Below are positions 12,944 through 23,803 of a stretch of DNA of 64,000 bases, one piece after another. Within the stretch, counting starts at the first letter, position 1, and each line of letters begins with the position of its first letter. Where the stretch lies: assembly GCA_964017065.1 (NCBI GenBank), contig OZ024785.1:10061086-10125085 (forward strand). The letters are read 5' to 3'. The translations under genes and the position numbers were made by a program. Source of the DNA: Haliclona indistincta. Its lineage: Eukaryota; Porifera; Demospongiae; Haplosclerida; Chalinidae. Under the pieces are notes generated by a model that was given only the letters and a program-made list of their open reading frames with translations, was not told the DNA's origin and did not search any database.

Positions 12944-13594
12944 ATGGCAGGCTCTTTTTCTACTACTCTTTTGCTTTTCAGCTGCTGTTTTGCAGCCTGT
13001 TCATATGCTTTTCCAGCATCCATTATTCCAAGTCCTGTTCCAACTTCTGTTCCAAGTCCTGTTCCAACTTCTGTTCCAACTGCTGTTCCATGCACTAGGG
13101 ATATAACCACTTACAAGGAAAAATTGGAAACATTTCAAGTGAGCTAGTGCATTGCTATAATTTGAACCAATACTTATTATAATTATTTTTTAAAGAACTC
13201 CTTGAATATAACATTCACTGATGCTCTATGTGAGATGAAAAGAATTGAAGAAAAAACTAATAATATGGTAAGATTTATACAGCATTCATAGCTGACTGAT
13301 TTAATAGTGCATTCTCTCTTCAATAGCTGGGTCACATTACAAACCCTGTCCAAGAATCTAGAGCGAAAGTACTAAAAGGCCTAATACAATTGACTGTGAA
13401 TTTAGTGGGAACACAGGTAATTACTGATAACAATAAAAATTTAAGTCATGACAATTCATCGTCTTTTTCTATACATGCAGTTACTTGGAAAAAATAGCTA
13501 CCAACTGGGACATGATTGTGAAAACTATGAAGCAATCAGTGACAATCCAGCTAGCATGTATGCTTATGTAGAAGTATTAAAAGAAATGCTGTAG
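12944..13594 (+). CDS. Small secreted helical protein, cytokine-like gene layout
   Basis: No family recognised by sequence. Four exons, 12944-13138, 13196-13267, 13327-13416 and 13481-13594, encode 156 aa. Every exon is a whole number of codons (65, 24, 30 and 38 with stop), so all three introns are phase 0. The N-terminus is a signal peptide (about 1-22), followed by a Pro/Ser/Val stalk with an internal tandem duplication (PSPVPTSV twice). The remainder looks all-alpha: TTYKEKLETFQ, FTDALCEMKRIEEKTNNM, SRAKVLKGLIQLTVNLVG and MYAYVEVLKEML. There are three cysteines after the stalk and an N-glycosylation site (NIT). Size, secretion, helices and four phase-0 exons resemble short-chain helical cytokines of vertebrates (IL-2/IL-4 type), but no sequence homology is claimed. 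It lies between two paralogous secreted FN3-like genes. Confidence 0.75.
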
Positions 13595-14479
13595 TAAAAA
13601 TGACAAATGATAGGATTCAATATTAAATTATATTTTTTTGTAGGTATACTTTATTGCAATTTTATTTACTATGCTGCATGACATTCTAATTTTGAAAGTA
13701 TAATAATAATGATTAAAATTATTTTATAATGCTCATGAAAAATTATGATACTGTTGACCTTGATGTGATAGTAGAACCACTCCTGAGGCTAAAGTCTGTT
13801 ATCATAGACCAATAACACAACAATAGTGCACTAGCACTTAGCCGGCATACTGAGTTGTCATACTGAGTACATATAGCAGACAATATTGCTCAAGATAGGG
13901 AAGTTTTGAGTCTAGACCGTTGAGCTGTGAGTATAGCAACTATCAGGCCTAAAAGCATAAAAGCATCCATGATGGCATACAATAGAACTAGAACTTAATA
14001 TTAATACCTGTATGCATGTGTGCGTGTATTGATAAAGTTGGAGGGAAAGGCAGGAACTGCTAGAGTTGAATCGGCAATCTTGCATATTGTACACCCATTG
14101 CTCTCAAGTGAGTAAAGAGCCAAACCTGTCAGACTAAGCTCGGTGCTAGTTAAAATTAATGAGCCTCCTTCTTTATCAATTTTTTTTCATAGAGCAGAGA
14201 AAAGCCGATCACCTAGCTAGCTTCACTTCATCAGTTTGGGTCTACTGTTGCCGGTTCATCTCCATTTTATCATGACAGTGAGAGTTTCCCTTTTCTTCTG
14301 TTTCAGAGCTATATACAATGGACACTTCCAATAGCGGACACCTCCGTATAACAAACAATTTACTGATGTACATATCAATACAAAACAATACAGATTGAAC
14401 CTCCATGTAAGGAACACCTCTATATAAAGGACAAAAAGTACTAGCCCAACTTGTCCGTCCAATTTTTGTGTATAATTAG
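13595..14479. other. Intergenic, no gene seen
   Basis: AT-rich. Around 14305-14465 a segment reads like the degenerate inside of the short 'GTGGAACCTC...GGACA' elements found at 32.6 and 53.2 kb, but its ends are unclear. No coding exon was supported. Confidence 0.4.
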
Positions 14480-14725
14480 TAAAATTAATTAACAATCTGG
14501 AAAACCTTGGTAACCAGCCAAGAACAATAGGTCTCACTCATGTTCTGAAATATCATTGTAGAAACTCACTTGTTCTTTCCACCGGAGCAAGAAAGATTTG
14601 TCAACAGCTAAGCACCAGACACCCTCGCTGTGATCTCTAAATGTCTGCACACATCTCTGTTGAGCAAGAGACCATATTCTCACATTGCCATATATGCACT
14701 TGCTGATAGACACTGAAAGGGAGGA
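14480..14725 (-). pseudogene. Duplicated pseudo-exon of WDR48 (exon 6 copy)
   Basis: About 245 bases closely match 8520-8770, i.e. WDR48 exon 6 plus its flanking intron ends, in the same orientation. Shared blocks include the stretch around CACCAGACACCCTCGCTGTG and the one around CTGTTGAGCAAGAGACCATA. The copy has small deletions inside the coding part (near 14575-14600) and a changed acceptor context, and no neighbouring WDR48 exons accompany it, so it cannot encode a working protein. It lies just beyond secreted gene B (coding sense), mirroring the order WDR48 / gene A, so it looks like the edge of a segmental duplication. Confidence 0.9.
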
Positions 14726-15368
14726 TGAATGGATGGATGGATGGATGGATGGATGGATGGATGGATGGATGGATGGATGGATGGATGGATGGATGGATGG
14801 ATGGATGGATGGATGGATGGATGGATGGATGGATGGATGGATGGATGGATGGATGGATGGATGGATGGATGGATGGATGGATGGATGGATGGATGGATGG
14901 ATGGATGGATGGATGGATGGATGGATGGATGGATGGATGGATGGATGGATGGATGGATGGATGGATGGATGGATGGATGGATGGATGGATGGATGGATGG
15001 ATGGATGGATGGATGGATGGATGGATGGATGGATGGATGGATGGATGGATGGATGGATGGATGGATGGATGGATGGATGGATGGATGGATGGATGGATGG
15101 ATGGATGGATGGATGGATGGATGGATGGATGGATGGATGGATGGATGGATGGATGGATGGATGGATGGATGGATGGATGGATGGATGGATGGATGGATGG
15201 ATGGATGGATGGATGGATGGATGGATGGATGGATGGATGGATGGATGGATGGATGGATGGATGGATGGATGGATGGATGGATGGATGGATGGATGGATGG
15301 ATGGATGGATGGATGGATGGATGGATGGATGGATGGATGGATGGATGGATGGATGGATGGATGGATGG
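14725..15368. repeat. (GGAT)n giant tetranucleotide array
   Basis: About 160 near-uninterrupted GGAT units (roughly 640 bases). Long open frames on both strands (WMDG repeats, HPSI repeats) are artefacts of a 4-base unit that lacks stops. Confidence 0.99.
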
Positions 15369-15513
15369 AGGGAGGGAGGGAGGGAGGGAGGGAGGGAGGG
15401 AGGGAGGGAGGGAGGGAGGGAGGGATGGATGGATGGAGGGAGGGAGGGATGGATGGAGGGAGGGAGGGAGGGAGGGAGGAGGGAGGAGGGAGGAGGGAGG
15501 AGGGAGGAAGGAC
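15369..15513. repeat. (GGAG)n array continuing the GGAT array
   Basis: GGAG units with a few GGAT interruptions, grading into GGAGGGA repeats. The switch from GGAT to GGAG is sharp. Confidence 0.95.
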
Positions 15514-15655
15514 CATGGAGTTTACCTTGTTTACCAATAACTACTCAAATTTCAATTGTTATTAAAACTATTTCAATTGCTAAAAACTAAATAAAGGGTA
15601 ATGTGTAGATTGTTCAAGTAACATAATAGTTCAATTTAAATTAAATCTGCACTGT

Positions 15656-16665
15656 TCATAGAGAAGAGCTCATAGAAGGTTGCTGAGCACTATAGGTTCT
15701 ATCAGTGATAGGAGTGTCCTCTGACACTGAAGGAGTAGGACCTGCAGGAATCATAAAATAAATTTTATTAGTACCTTAAGTCTTTAGTAGACTTACCAGG
15801 TAGCTCAGTCGCACAAGGACTTGTATAAGTAGAAGTAACTGTTACTGTCGTGGTCATAGTATTTACTGGATAAGATATGGATTAGTTAGATTCATGGAAT
15901 GTGCATGTATTACTTACTATGATCATTAAGGGAAGTTGTAACAGGAGAAGCAGTTTGTTGACTAGTGCTATCTGGCATCACTGTTTGTTGCACTATGGTG
16001 CTGGTTGGTGTGTCCAGTCCAGGAAGCAAAGTTGAGGTAGGAGAAACTTGTTCTGCTAATAATGAAAAATTGATTGAGGCAGTCAATCAATGATTGCATC
16101 ATAAAGTACCTGAGCATGTCACAGTGGCTGATGAAGGCAGTGGGTAGTACTCAAAATCTTTTTCAGCACAAGCGAAAAACACACAATGGATATCACTTGA
16201 TACTGGCAGATCGCTAATCCTAATAGGACCACCACTTGTACTGTAATATTCACCAAATGCATTGTGAGTCTCCAGGCGTTTCTGTGAATTATAATTATAA
16301 AGCCACATAAGTGCATGCTGTATTATAAATAATATATTCCATTTGTACCTTGTTTGATGTCCTATAACAATCATAGCCCCAGTCAATATTGTGGCAAGAT
16401 GCTCTGCTTGATGGAGACCATGATAATGTGGCACCATTACCACTGCAATTTACTTCGAAATCCACACAATCAAGAGGGTTCTGAGATGTACCTGAATGCA
16501 TAGCATAATTTGTACTAGCACATGGAATAAGCAGTGGTGCTATGCACACTCACCATCCAATAGTATTTTTGATCTGCATTTTTCTTGACCAAGAGCTGAA
16601 CTTCCAATGCAAACCAGGATAATGGCCACAGCACTGCAAAATTGCGTAGTGTTGTAAGAAAACAT
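15656..16665 (-). CDS. Small secreted Cys-rich FN3-like protein B
   Basis: Paralog of the gene at 10568-11459. Six exons: 16554-16665, 16349-16491, 16110-16281, 15918-16055, 15797-15865 and 15656-15741. The sum is 720 nt, 239 aa, in frame. The signal peptide ends near GSSALG (residues about 1-27). The FN3-like core matches paralog A segment by segment: DCVDFEVNC, TLSWSPSSRASCH, DWGYDCY, AFGEYYSTSGG, LPVSSDIHCVFFACAE and YYPLPSSATVTCS. The tail is longer than in A and very rich in Thr/Ser/Pro (mucin-like). No membrane helix is seen. It has one more tail exon than A, so the stalk evolves faster than the core. A TATA box lies 76-83 bases upstream. Function unknown. Confidence 0.8.
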
Positions 16666-16740
16666 CGTCAGGCTTTACAGTTATATCAAATTGTTTACTG
16701 CAATTTCAAATTCACATGGTTGAGACTGCACATGGCCAGG

Positions 16741-16748
16741 CTTATATA
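16741..16748 (-). promoter_or_regulatory. TATA box of secreted gene B
   Basis: TATATAAG on the minus strand, 76-83 bases before ATG 16665. Confidence 0.55.
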
Positions 16749-17834
16749 CCCTACCTAGGCAGTCGCGGCGTTTGAGTAATACACGCCCCCGCGTCTGGAA
16801 TTTCGCATGTCTGTCTGGGCTTAGCTGAACGACGGATGTTCACGATTTCCACGCGGATGCTACATAGTCTGCTATGAGCAGAACTTGAATTCTGACGTGT
16901 GCAAGCTAGTCCATAGGTGACCTTTTTCCATAGATTTGATTCTTAACATTTAACTACCATAACAGGTAATAGTTCCACTTTTCCCACGGTAATAGTTCCA
17001 TGAAAGTTTGATTTTGGTCTCACCAAAGGTGATGCAATGTGCATGCAGACAATTATTAGACTTTCTTGGAGTTGTTCACTTCCTTGTGTTTCTATATAAC
17101 ATTAATTATTATTGTGTCAGTAATACTATTATTATACTCAATTCAATCAAGTTGTAATACTTTAGATAACAATACTCATTACTTCCAACACCTTATCCAC
17201 AAACACCTTGTCATTATTAAATCAAGGAATTATTCATTGCAGTTCCTATTACTTCATTGTTATTGCCACTCGGCAATGATATGTAAGAATGATCTCGGAT
17301 TATAGTAACAAACATGACAAGTACACAAAGTACAAATCCATGATTCTTCAACTGGCAGCTACACATCATAAATGGGATCCATCCATCCTGCATGAGTGTG
17401 AGAACCCATAATATTGTGATGTATGTAACATTTCGTTGTATTTGCTTCAGACCAATATTCCTCAGACTTGGAGGCTCTCCACAAGTGCATGTTAACGAGA
17501 ATGCATCACTATACCGCAAACATGTGACCGAAACCTTATTTCCTATTGCATAACCATAACTATATGACAGAGAATTGATCAAATACGATTAATTTTAAAT
17601 TATATGATTTCTGAGATAGTCTACAGGTCGAGTCATAATCAAGGTTAAACTAACTACCTTATCTATCCCTAGAATTTCTAGTCATCAACTTTCAGTTTGT
17701 ATAATAAACCACTATTAATAATTTTTAGTAGCAGTTACAGAACACAACTTAGTGCACTCATGAGACATAGCTACACTGTTTAAATTTCTTATGCAAAATT
17801 GAAAATGAAAATCTATTGAAAAAATCATTCTATG
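16749..17834. other. Intergenic region, no supported gene
   Basis: Holds the upstream region of secreted gene B and the 3' flank of the UbiA gene. A 121-codon open frame on the minus strand (17217-17582) shows no recognisable domain and no clear splice context, so it is not called. Confidence 0.5.
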
Positions 17835-20543
17835 TCACCAGAATGAAGCAATGAAGCCAGACCACATGTGAACTAACAGATACACAACTGATAGGGCCTC
17901 CACTGGTTTGTGGGCACGAGGCTTAGGTCCGGTCACAGGTAGATTGAACAGAATGACGAGGCTCTGAAAGAAAGATAACAAAATATTGTCTTAACCTACA
18001 CAAGATCACTCACAAAAATCATGACTGCTTCTAGCGGCCACAGAAGACGATGCAAGTTCAACATGTACGAGCTGACCACACCGATTGACACAGTGAAACA
18101 AGTTATGAGAAAAGTGAGCCATTTTCCATACACGACAAGATAGGTACCCTTCAGCTGTGTAAGAGAGAATCAGGGAGAAAAGACAAGCATTATGAGAACA
18201 TTTGTTATGTGATAAGAATGAAACGATTAAGGCAACTGTCATGACATATTAGGTTATACTAAGAAAGAAACTGCATCTTATGACCTTTGACGTTCCTTTG
18301 CCTTACTAAAAAAGGGTACTTAGCATATACTAAAAAAGGTACCTACAGGATAGGTACCCTTTAGCTGTGTAAGAGAGAATCAGAGGAAAAGGACACGAGA
18401 TGAGAACATTTGTTATGTGATATGAATGAAACAAGGCAACCATCGTGACATAGCAGCTATACTAAGAATGAAACAGCATCTTATGACCTTTGACATTCCT
18501 TTAAATTGCATTATCACTACGTCAAAATGAAAGATAAGATTACATCTATAATTATGTCGACCCTATAATATAACTCGTGACATAGCAGTAATGAAACTGC
18601 ACCTATGACCTTTGACATTCCTTTGCCTTATCACTACGTCAAAATGAGAGATAAGATTACATCTATAATTATGTCGACCCTATAATATAGCTCGTTTTCA
18701 GCCTGGTGTATCCGCCATCTCATTTTCGTCCCAACCCTAATCTACTATGTAACCCTATATAATCATAATTTTGTTACTCATGCATAATTGTATAGCGACT
18801 CTCATGATAATGTCATACCTTGGGGAGAGTTGGGTCTAATTTACGACACACTTCATAAGTAAAGAATCCAGAGAAAGCAACACTTCCCAATAAGAAGCTG
18901 ACAGCACTATACCAATTAGCTCCAGCAAGAGCACATATGAACCAGGAGCCAAAATAAATAGATACCTTTACAAAGCATAAAGAAAACTGCAGTAAGAGGA
19001 TACAGTGCATCCTTGTACCTGATGAGACAAAGCGTAGAGGAATACCCATTTCTCAAACCACTCTCCAATACCAAACTCAATGTACATTAAAACCGAATAT
19101 GTCACCTATACAAATTAAAAATTAATTTAAACTTCAAAGAGTCCAATATATTACTACTTCAAAGACCTGAAGTGCATAGATAATTCCAATAGTCCAAGAG
19201 AACCTGAACATTAGTAGCACAGCAAATATATACATTAAAGCCAGTGAGTATGAAATCACAGTCTTTACTTCATCATATTGAACAAGTCCACGAGGGAGTG
19301 GTCTGTAAGAGAACACAAATAGCAACTAATTATAAGAGTGTTGCTAGGCTGTCACTAAGGCTAGCTTGTACACCAATAGATCCTCCCAGAGATGTCCTTA
19401 GTTCAGTAACTAAGTCACACCTAGTCTCTAAAGTCTACACTCCTACCAAGCACCTTAGCAACACCTTAGCAATGACTAAGAATTATGCATTAAATAAACA
19501 CTTCAAAGGAACACTCAATTGGACGTCTAAGATGAGGTACAAAGGATACTCATCATCAGACTAGAAAGTTAACCATGCATAGCAGCAGGAGCGCATAATT
19601 AAGAGCTCTCTTAATTATGCGCTCCTGATAGCAGCAAAAAGACTTTTCAAGGTGTCCTTCAAAATAACGGAGTACAAAACTGAGCAGTAGACCTAAACAT
19701 GCTAACCTTCAAAGATAAGACAGTGTGCAGTTATGTTCTATGAGGATGTGACCTTTCTGTGCCATTGTGTACAGGATAATGATCATAATTAATTTACCTG
19801 TCAGGATGAACAATTTTGTCCTTATCATAATCTTTAACATCGTCCATCACTCGTATCACCAGTAGTAACACTAGTTGAGATATCAATGACCACAGAAATT
19901 TCTCCCAATCCACATAGCCCTGTATAAATCGTAGTCCGGTTAGGCAGGGACCTGCTGCCAACAATGCAAAAACAGCTGGTGGAGCCCGTTCTAACAGAAA
20001 CGTCAGCCAATTACGCAAACTAAATGAGAGAATGAATTCACAGTGAGTATTTGTGTTAACAAGAAGAATCATGTGCGGTTTTGATTGACCAGAATTTAAC
20101 CTTGATTGCTTGATGTTGCACGTATAGCATTTTAAATTGCTTGATATAGCACCTATACTATACCGTATTATGCGCAATACAACGTTAAAATTCATCGTAT
20201 ACTTGTTGTATACAGGATGAGTGATTCTACAGGAGGGTACTGCTGAACTAACAGAAACTGAAGGTGTTACTGGGCCAGGTACGAGGCTTTCTTATTTTAA
20301 GAAGAACTGCCTCTCAAATAAGAATACTTGCAAAATGATTATTTGAAACTTGTTGTAATGTCCAAGGCCTGTGTTACAATGCTACAATCATAGATCTATG
20401 CCGGCTACAATGCAAATGCCTAGCTCTATCTCCGTAAAATGAAAGGTGCAAGAGGGAGTGGGTTATGTGACATAATGAAACACTAGGTGTTTCTGAAACA
20501 CTATATATACTTACTTGTATTTCTGGTGAACACTCTGACTCAT
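17835..20543 (-). CDS. UbiA-superfamily prenyltransferase, bacterial-type subfamily
   Basis: Polytopic membrane enzyme of the UbiA fold, which transfers prenyl groups to acceptors; the acceptor here is unknown. Seven exons: 20515-20543, 19798-20019, 19158-19302, 19019-19105, 18819-18965, 18014-18154 and 17835-17963, about 299 aa. Exon 2 carries the first Asp motif in RVMDDVKDYDKDK, followed by HPDRPLPRGLV, the signature of a bacterial COG0382 subgroup (RISDEFKDYEDD..RPVPRGLV). Exon 4 gives EWFEKWVFLYALSHQ and exon 5 YEVCRKLDP, matching the usual EIxRK site. Several strongly hydrophobic helices follow. It does not look like animal COQ2, COX10 or UBIAD1. Introns and splice sites show it is a resident nuclear gene. 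The exon 3 donor and exon 6 acceptor have alternatives. It shares a 107-base head-to-head promoter with CFP1. Confidence 0.85.
18137..18700. repeat. Tandem imperfect duplications in UbiA intron 5
   Basis: A block starting at 18141 with TAGGTACCCTTCAGCTG, which includes the start of exon 6 and its 3' splice site, recurs at about 18352-18503. Its downstream part (ATGACCTTTGACATTCCTTT through TATGTCGACCCTATAATATA) recurs again at about 18600-18700. Confidence 0.85.
19587..19626. repeat. 40-base near-perfect palindrome
   Basis: Two 19-base arms (AGGAGCGCATAATTAAGAG and its reverse complement) with a 2-base centre, in intron 2 of the UbiA gene. Probably the remnant of a foldback element. Confidence 0.9.
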
Positions 20544-20650
20544 GATGAGATAACTAGTAAGCTATAGTTCCGCTCGAGCTAGCTTAGTTCTGCTTCGGAG
20601 GTGTGGTCTAAAATCATTAACCCCTGGTTGTGAGCTGCTGCCAAAACAAG
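20544..20650. promoter_or_regulatory. Bidirectional promoter UbiA gene / CFP1
   Basis: Only 107 bases separate the two start codons, which face away from each other, so both 5'UTRs and core promoters must be shared or overlapping. No TATA box was seen. Confidence 0.65.
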
Positions 20651-23600
20651 ATGGAGTATGATAGCGATGAAGAAAGGCGTATGTTTTGCAGCGCCGATCA
20701 AGGGGACGAAGAAGACGATATAGAATCAGAGTACAGCAGTGCTGGGGAAGGTATGAACTTTCTTCGTCAGGGGAGTGATGCTTCTTTCGAGTCTAAACCC
20801 CCCTTGCCGCCTCAGCCGACTCGTGATGACGAAGAAGAGACTATAAACAGAACGGGCAAGAGCAAAGCAAAGCTGTTCAGTAGCAGCACGAGTAGTAGTA
20901 GTAGCAGTGTCAGTGTGAAAAACAAAGAACACACTTTCACTAACCAGCAAGATAACTTTACTGATGAGCTCATCAGCAGTGCTTCCATGTTTCTGTCTTC
21001 TTCTCCTGCGCGTGATCAGCATGATGCTGGTCCAGCCTCTACACCCTCCTCTGCTAGCGCTCCTGCTGATGACACGCCCACTCCTACAGTCCAGTCTCCC
21101 CGCCCACACACTCCACTCAATGTAATTGACCAGTTCAGTCCAAGCAGTTCCAACAGTGTTGATGTCACACTTATAGCTAGCAAGAGTTGTTCTCCAGCTT
21201 CTCCTATATCGTCTCTCCTGCCTACCACCGCAGCTGAAATAGAGGCCTCTTGTCTTGAGGGTCGTGCTGCAGTGCGGCCTCGAAGAGCCCCTCCCAGCTC
21301 ATCAAAGAAGACCGGCAAGAAGCACACTCGTCGCTGCGGTGAATGTCAAGCTTGCTTACGTGAGGATGATTGCGGGAAGTGTCGGTTTTGTCGAGACATG
21401 AGGAAGTACGGTGGTCTGGGCAGGTTGAGGCAAAAGTGCATCAAACGCCAGTGTCACAAATATTCTAGACTGCTCTACGCCGAGGACCCGCTATTGAGCG
21501 GCGAGAGTCTGACATTACAGGATGATGTAGCTGCTGAACTAAAAGCCTTAGAGTCTCTGACTTCAAAGAAGAAAGATGGTGACATGTTGTGGTGTCTACC
21601 AACCCAGAGGCAGTCATCTGGCAGCATCTTGAAAGAGGAACTCGCTAAACTTGAAATGAGCTCAAAGCAGCCACATCTCGCAAAACCACCATCAAAGAAG
21701 ACCTCTAGCAAGAAACCAGCTAAAAAACCAGTACAGCAATCTGCCAAAGCTCCAAAAAGTAAAGTTGTGAAGAAGAAACCAGCTCGCAGAAAGCGTCATT
21801 ACGAGTATAGTAGTGGGTCGGATTATGATGAACCGAAGCCAGTCGTGAGGCGAAGGAGCAGGAGACCGCTGGGTGAGGTGTACGATGGGTTGGTGAGGGA
21901 GACACCTGCACGCCCACAGCAGTGTTTGGGGCTAGAGTGTGTCAATGCTGCAAGACCACACTCGAAGTACTGTAGCGAGGAATGTGGTGTACAGCTGGCT
22001 ATCAGGTATGTGCTCAACTAGTCTGTGGTTATGCCTCCTCTTTTTGATTCCTTAGACGTATCAGGGCATTTCTTCCAGAGAGGAGAGCACTATGGGACGG
22101 AAATGAGGCTGTAGCAACTAAACTGAACAGAAACAAGCTGCTGGAGTTGGAGACTGAACAACAGGTACATAGAAATAGCTATCAGAGCACAGCTGTTATA
22201 CCAATGTAGACTATCAAGGCTAGACTGGATGAACTCGATCAACAAGCTTCGTGTATTGACAAACACGTCAGTATGCTAGCAGGTGTCAAGCCTGTGGATG
22301 ACGATGAAGTTAGTTAGGAACATTTTTTGTGTTTGGATATTTTTTAAAATTTTGAATTCTTCCTTTCACAGGGAGGTGACCAGAGCGATTGTGATGATCT
22401 GACAGTATATTGTGCTACGTGTGGTCAACCTACAGCGTTCAGAAAGGCTCTTGTGCACATGGAGAGATGCTACAACAAGGTTAGCACTCTTTATAATGAT
22501 TCTATTGCAGTCTTTCATTGGTCTGCTCTAGTTGGAGGGTTCAGTGTCTTTTGGATCTTACGTCAAAAATGAAGGGTGAGTTCTTAAAGCAGTGCATGTG
22601 TCAGGCATGTGTGCATTTTTTTTCGGTTTTCTCACAGCACAAATATTTTCTGTGATAAGTACGACGCCTCACAGCAAACCTACTGCAAGAGATTGCGAGT
22701 GTTATGTCCGGAACACACTAAAGAGCCAAAGGTAGTGCCGACTTGTTATGTTAGTATTCTACTGTCTGCTTCTCTTAGACCGGTCCACATGATGTGTGTG
22801 GCTGCCCTCTCGAGGTCGAGTTTCCCTCCAGTTTGAAACGTTCCCGCCAGTTTTGCCGCCAACTTAAGAAAACATGTATCAAGCACTACTGCTGGGAGAA
22901 GCTGAGACGAGCAGAGGTTGACCAAGAGAAACTAAATCTGGTACGTAATAATTATGTTTTCTTTTCTTTCCTCTTTTCTTAAATCTTCATCCTTCCTATC
23001 ATCATTAGTCCAAAGCCTAGCTCACAATGGGTTACATTGACAGTGCTGCATCTGTCACAAGAAATAGAACTCGTTTCTATCCTTGTGACGCATCACATAG
23101 CAGTCAAAAATACATGCGTTGCACAGTGCCACCATTATCTCTGGTGCCACATATGCATCATGATGCATTGTAAACGATTTTCTGCATCGCATGGGTCGTG
23201 TCGCTAAACTTTGTGACTCATTGTGAACTATCTGTCTGAAGACACTACCTTTTGCTGCGTTATCCTAACTCATCTCAGCAAGCAAGCTAACAAAACAGCA
23301 CAGCATGAGCATAATTTTGCATCTTGATACAGTACTTCCAAAGTTCAAAATTTGAATGGCTATGTTTTGATGATAAAACTTGCGCTCAGAAGTTTCATTA
23401 TCTAAGGACGATATCTTAAATCTTTCACTGGCAGCAATGTACACCAACAAGGAGGTAGCACGGTTAGCTGGCTAATAGACCATGCACCTCAGCTTTGATA
23501 ACCTACCTTAGCTAGTCAATCGTTTTAAAGTTTATGACCAATGGATTGCTGAGCCTATCGTTACTTTTTCTCTCTGCTCTTTTCTCTCTTCAGTATCTGA

Positions 23601-23737
23601 GGCTGGAAGACGTCAATGAGCAAGCAAGATTACTGCAATGGCAAGCTGATTATCGCAGCTCAATGATGGCTATACTACTACACCACACAATTGATCATAC
23701 AACACAACTAAAAACAGTGGACAACATTGTTACGTGA
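20651..23737 (+). CDS. CXXC1: CXXC finger protein 1 (CFP1), lacking PHD finger
   Basis: CpG-binding subunit of the SET1/COMPASS H3K4 methyltransferase. Eight exons: 20651-22005, 22056-22164, 22210-22308, 22372-22479, 22532-22575, 22638-22731, 22779-22940 and 23594-23737, 704 aa in frame. The CXXC zinc finger lies at residues about 226-265 ([18 protein letters not shown], then KYGG, QKC and RQC). Basic stretches follow, then the CFP1-specific C-terminal region: [23 protein letters not shown], a coiled coil, CATCGQP.....[18 protein letters not shown] and [13 protein letters not shown]. The N-terminus is acidic and Ser-rich, with no Cys-rich PHD finger such as vertebrate and yeast orthologs carry. 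ATG 20651 was chosen as the first ATG. The adjacent divergent gene leaves no room for an upstream PHD exon nearby. Confidence 0.95.
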
Positions 23738-23759
23738 ACTTAAAAATATTTAAATCATA

Positions 23760-23760
<1 letters not shown>

Positions 23761-23801
<41 letters not shown>
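23761..23801. repeat. Poly(T) tract
   Basis: Homopolymer of about 40 T just after the CFP1 stop. On the minus strand it reads as poly(A), so it may mark an old retro-insertion, but no recognisable element is attached. Confidence 0.9.

Positions 23802-23803
<2 letters not shown>

Noticed and set aside
14680..15590. Long frames of WMDG or HPSI repeats on both strands
   Set aside because: They follow from a stop-free 4-base repeat (GGAT); no start context, domain or codon signal.
17217..17582. 121-codon minus-strand frame with several Cys
   Set aside because: No recognisable domain, no convincing splice sites or signal peptide; possibly chance.
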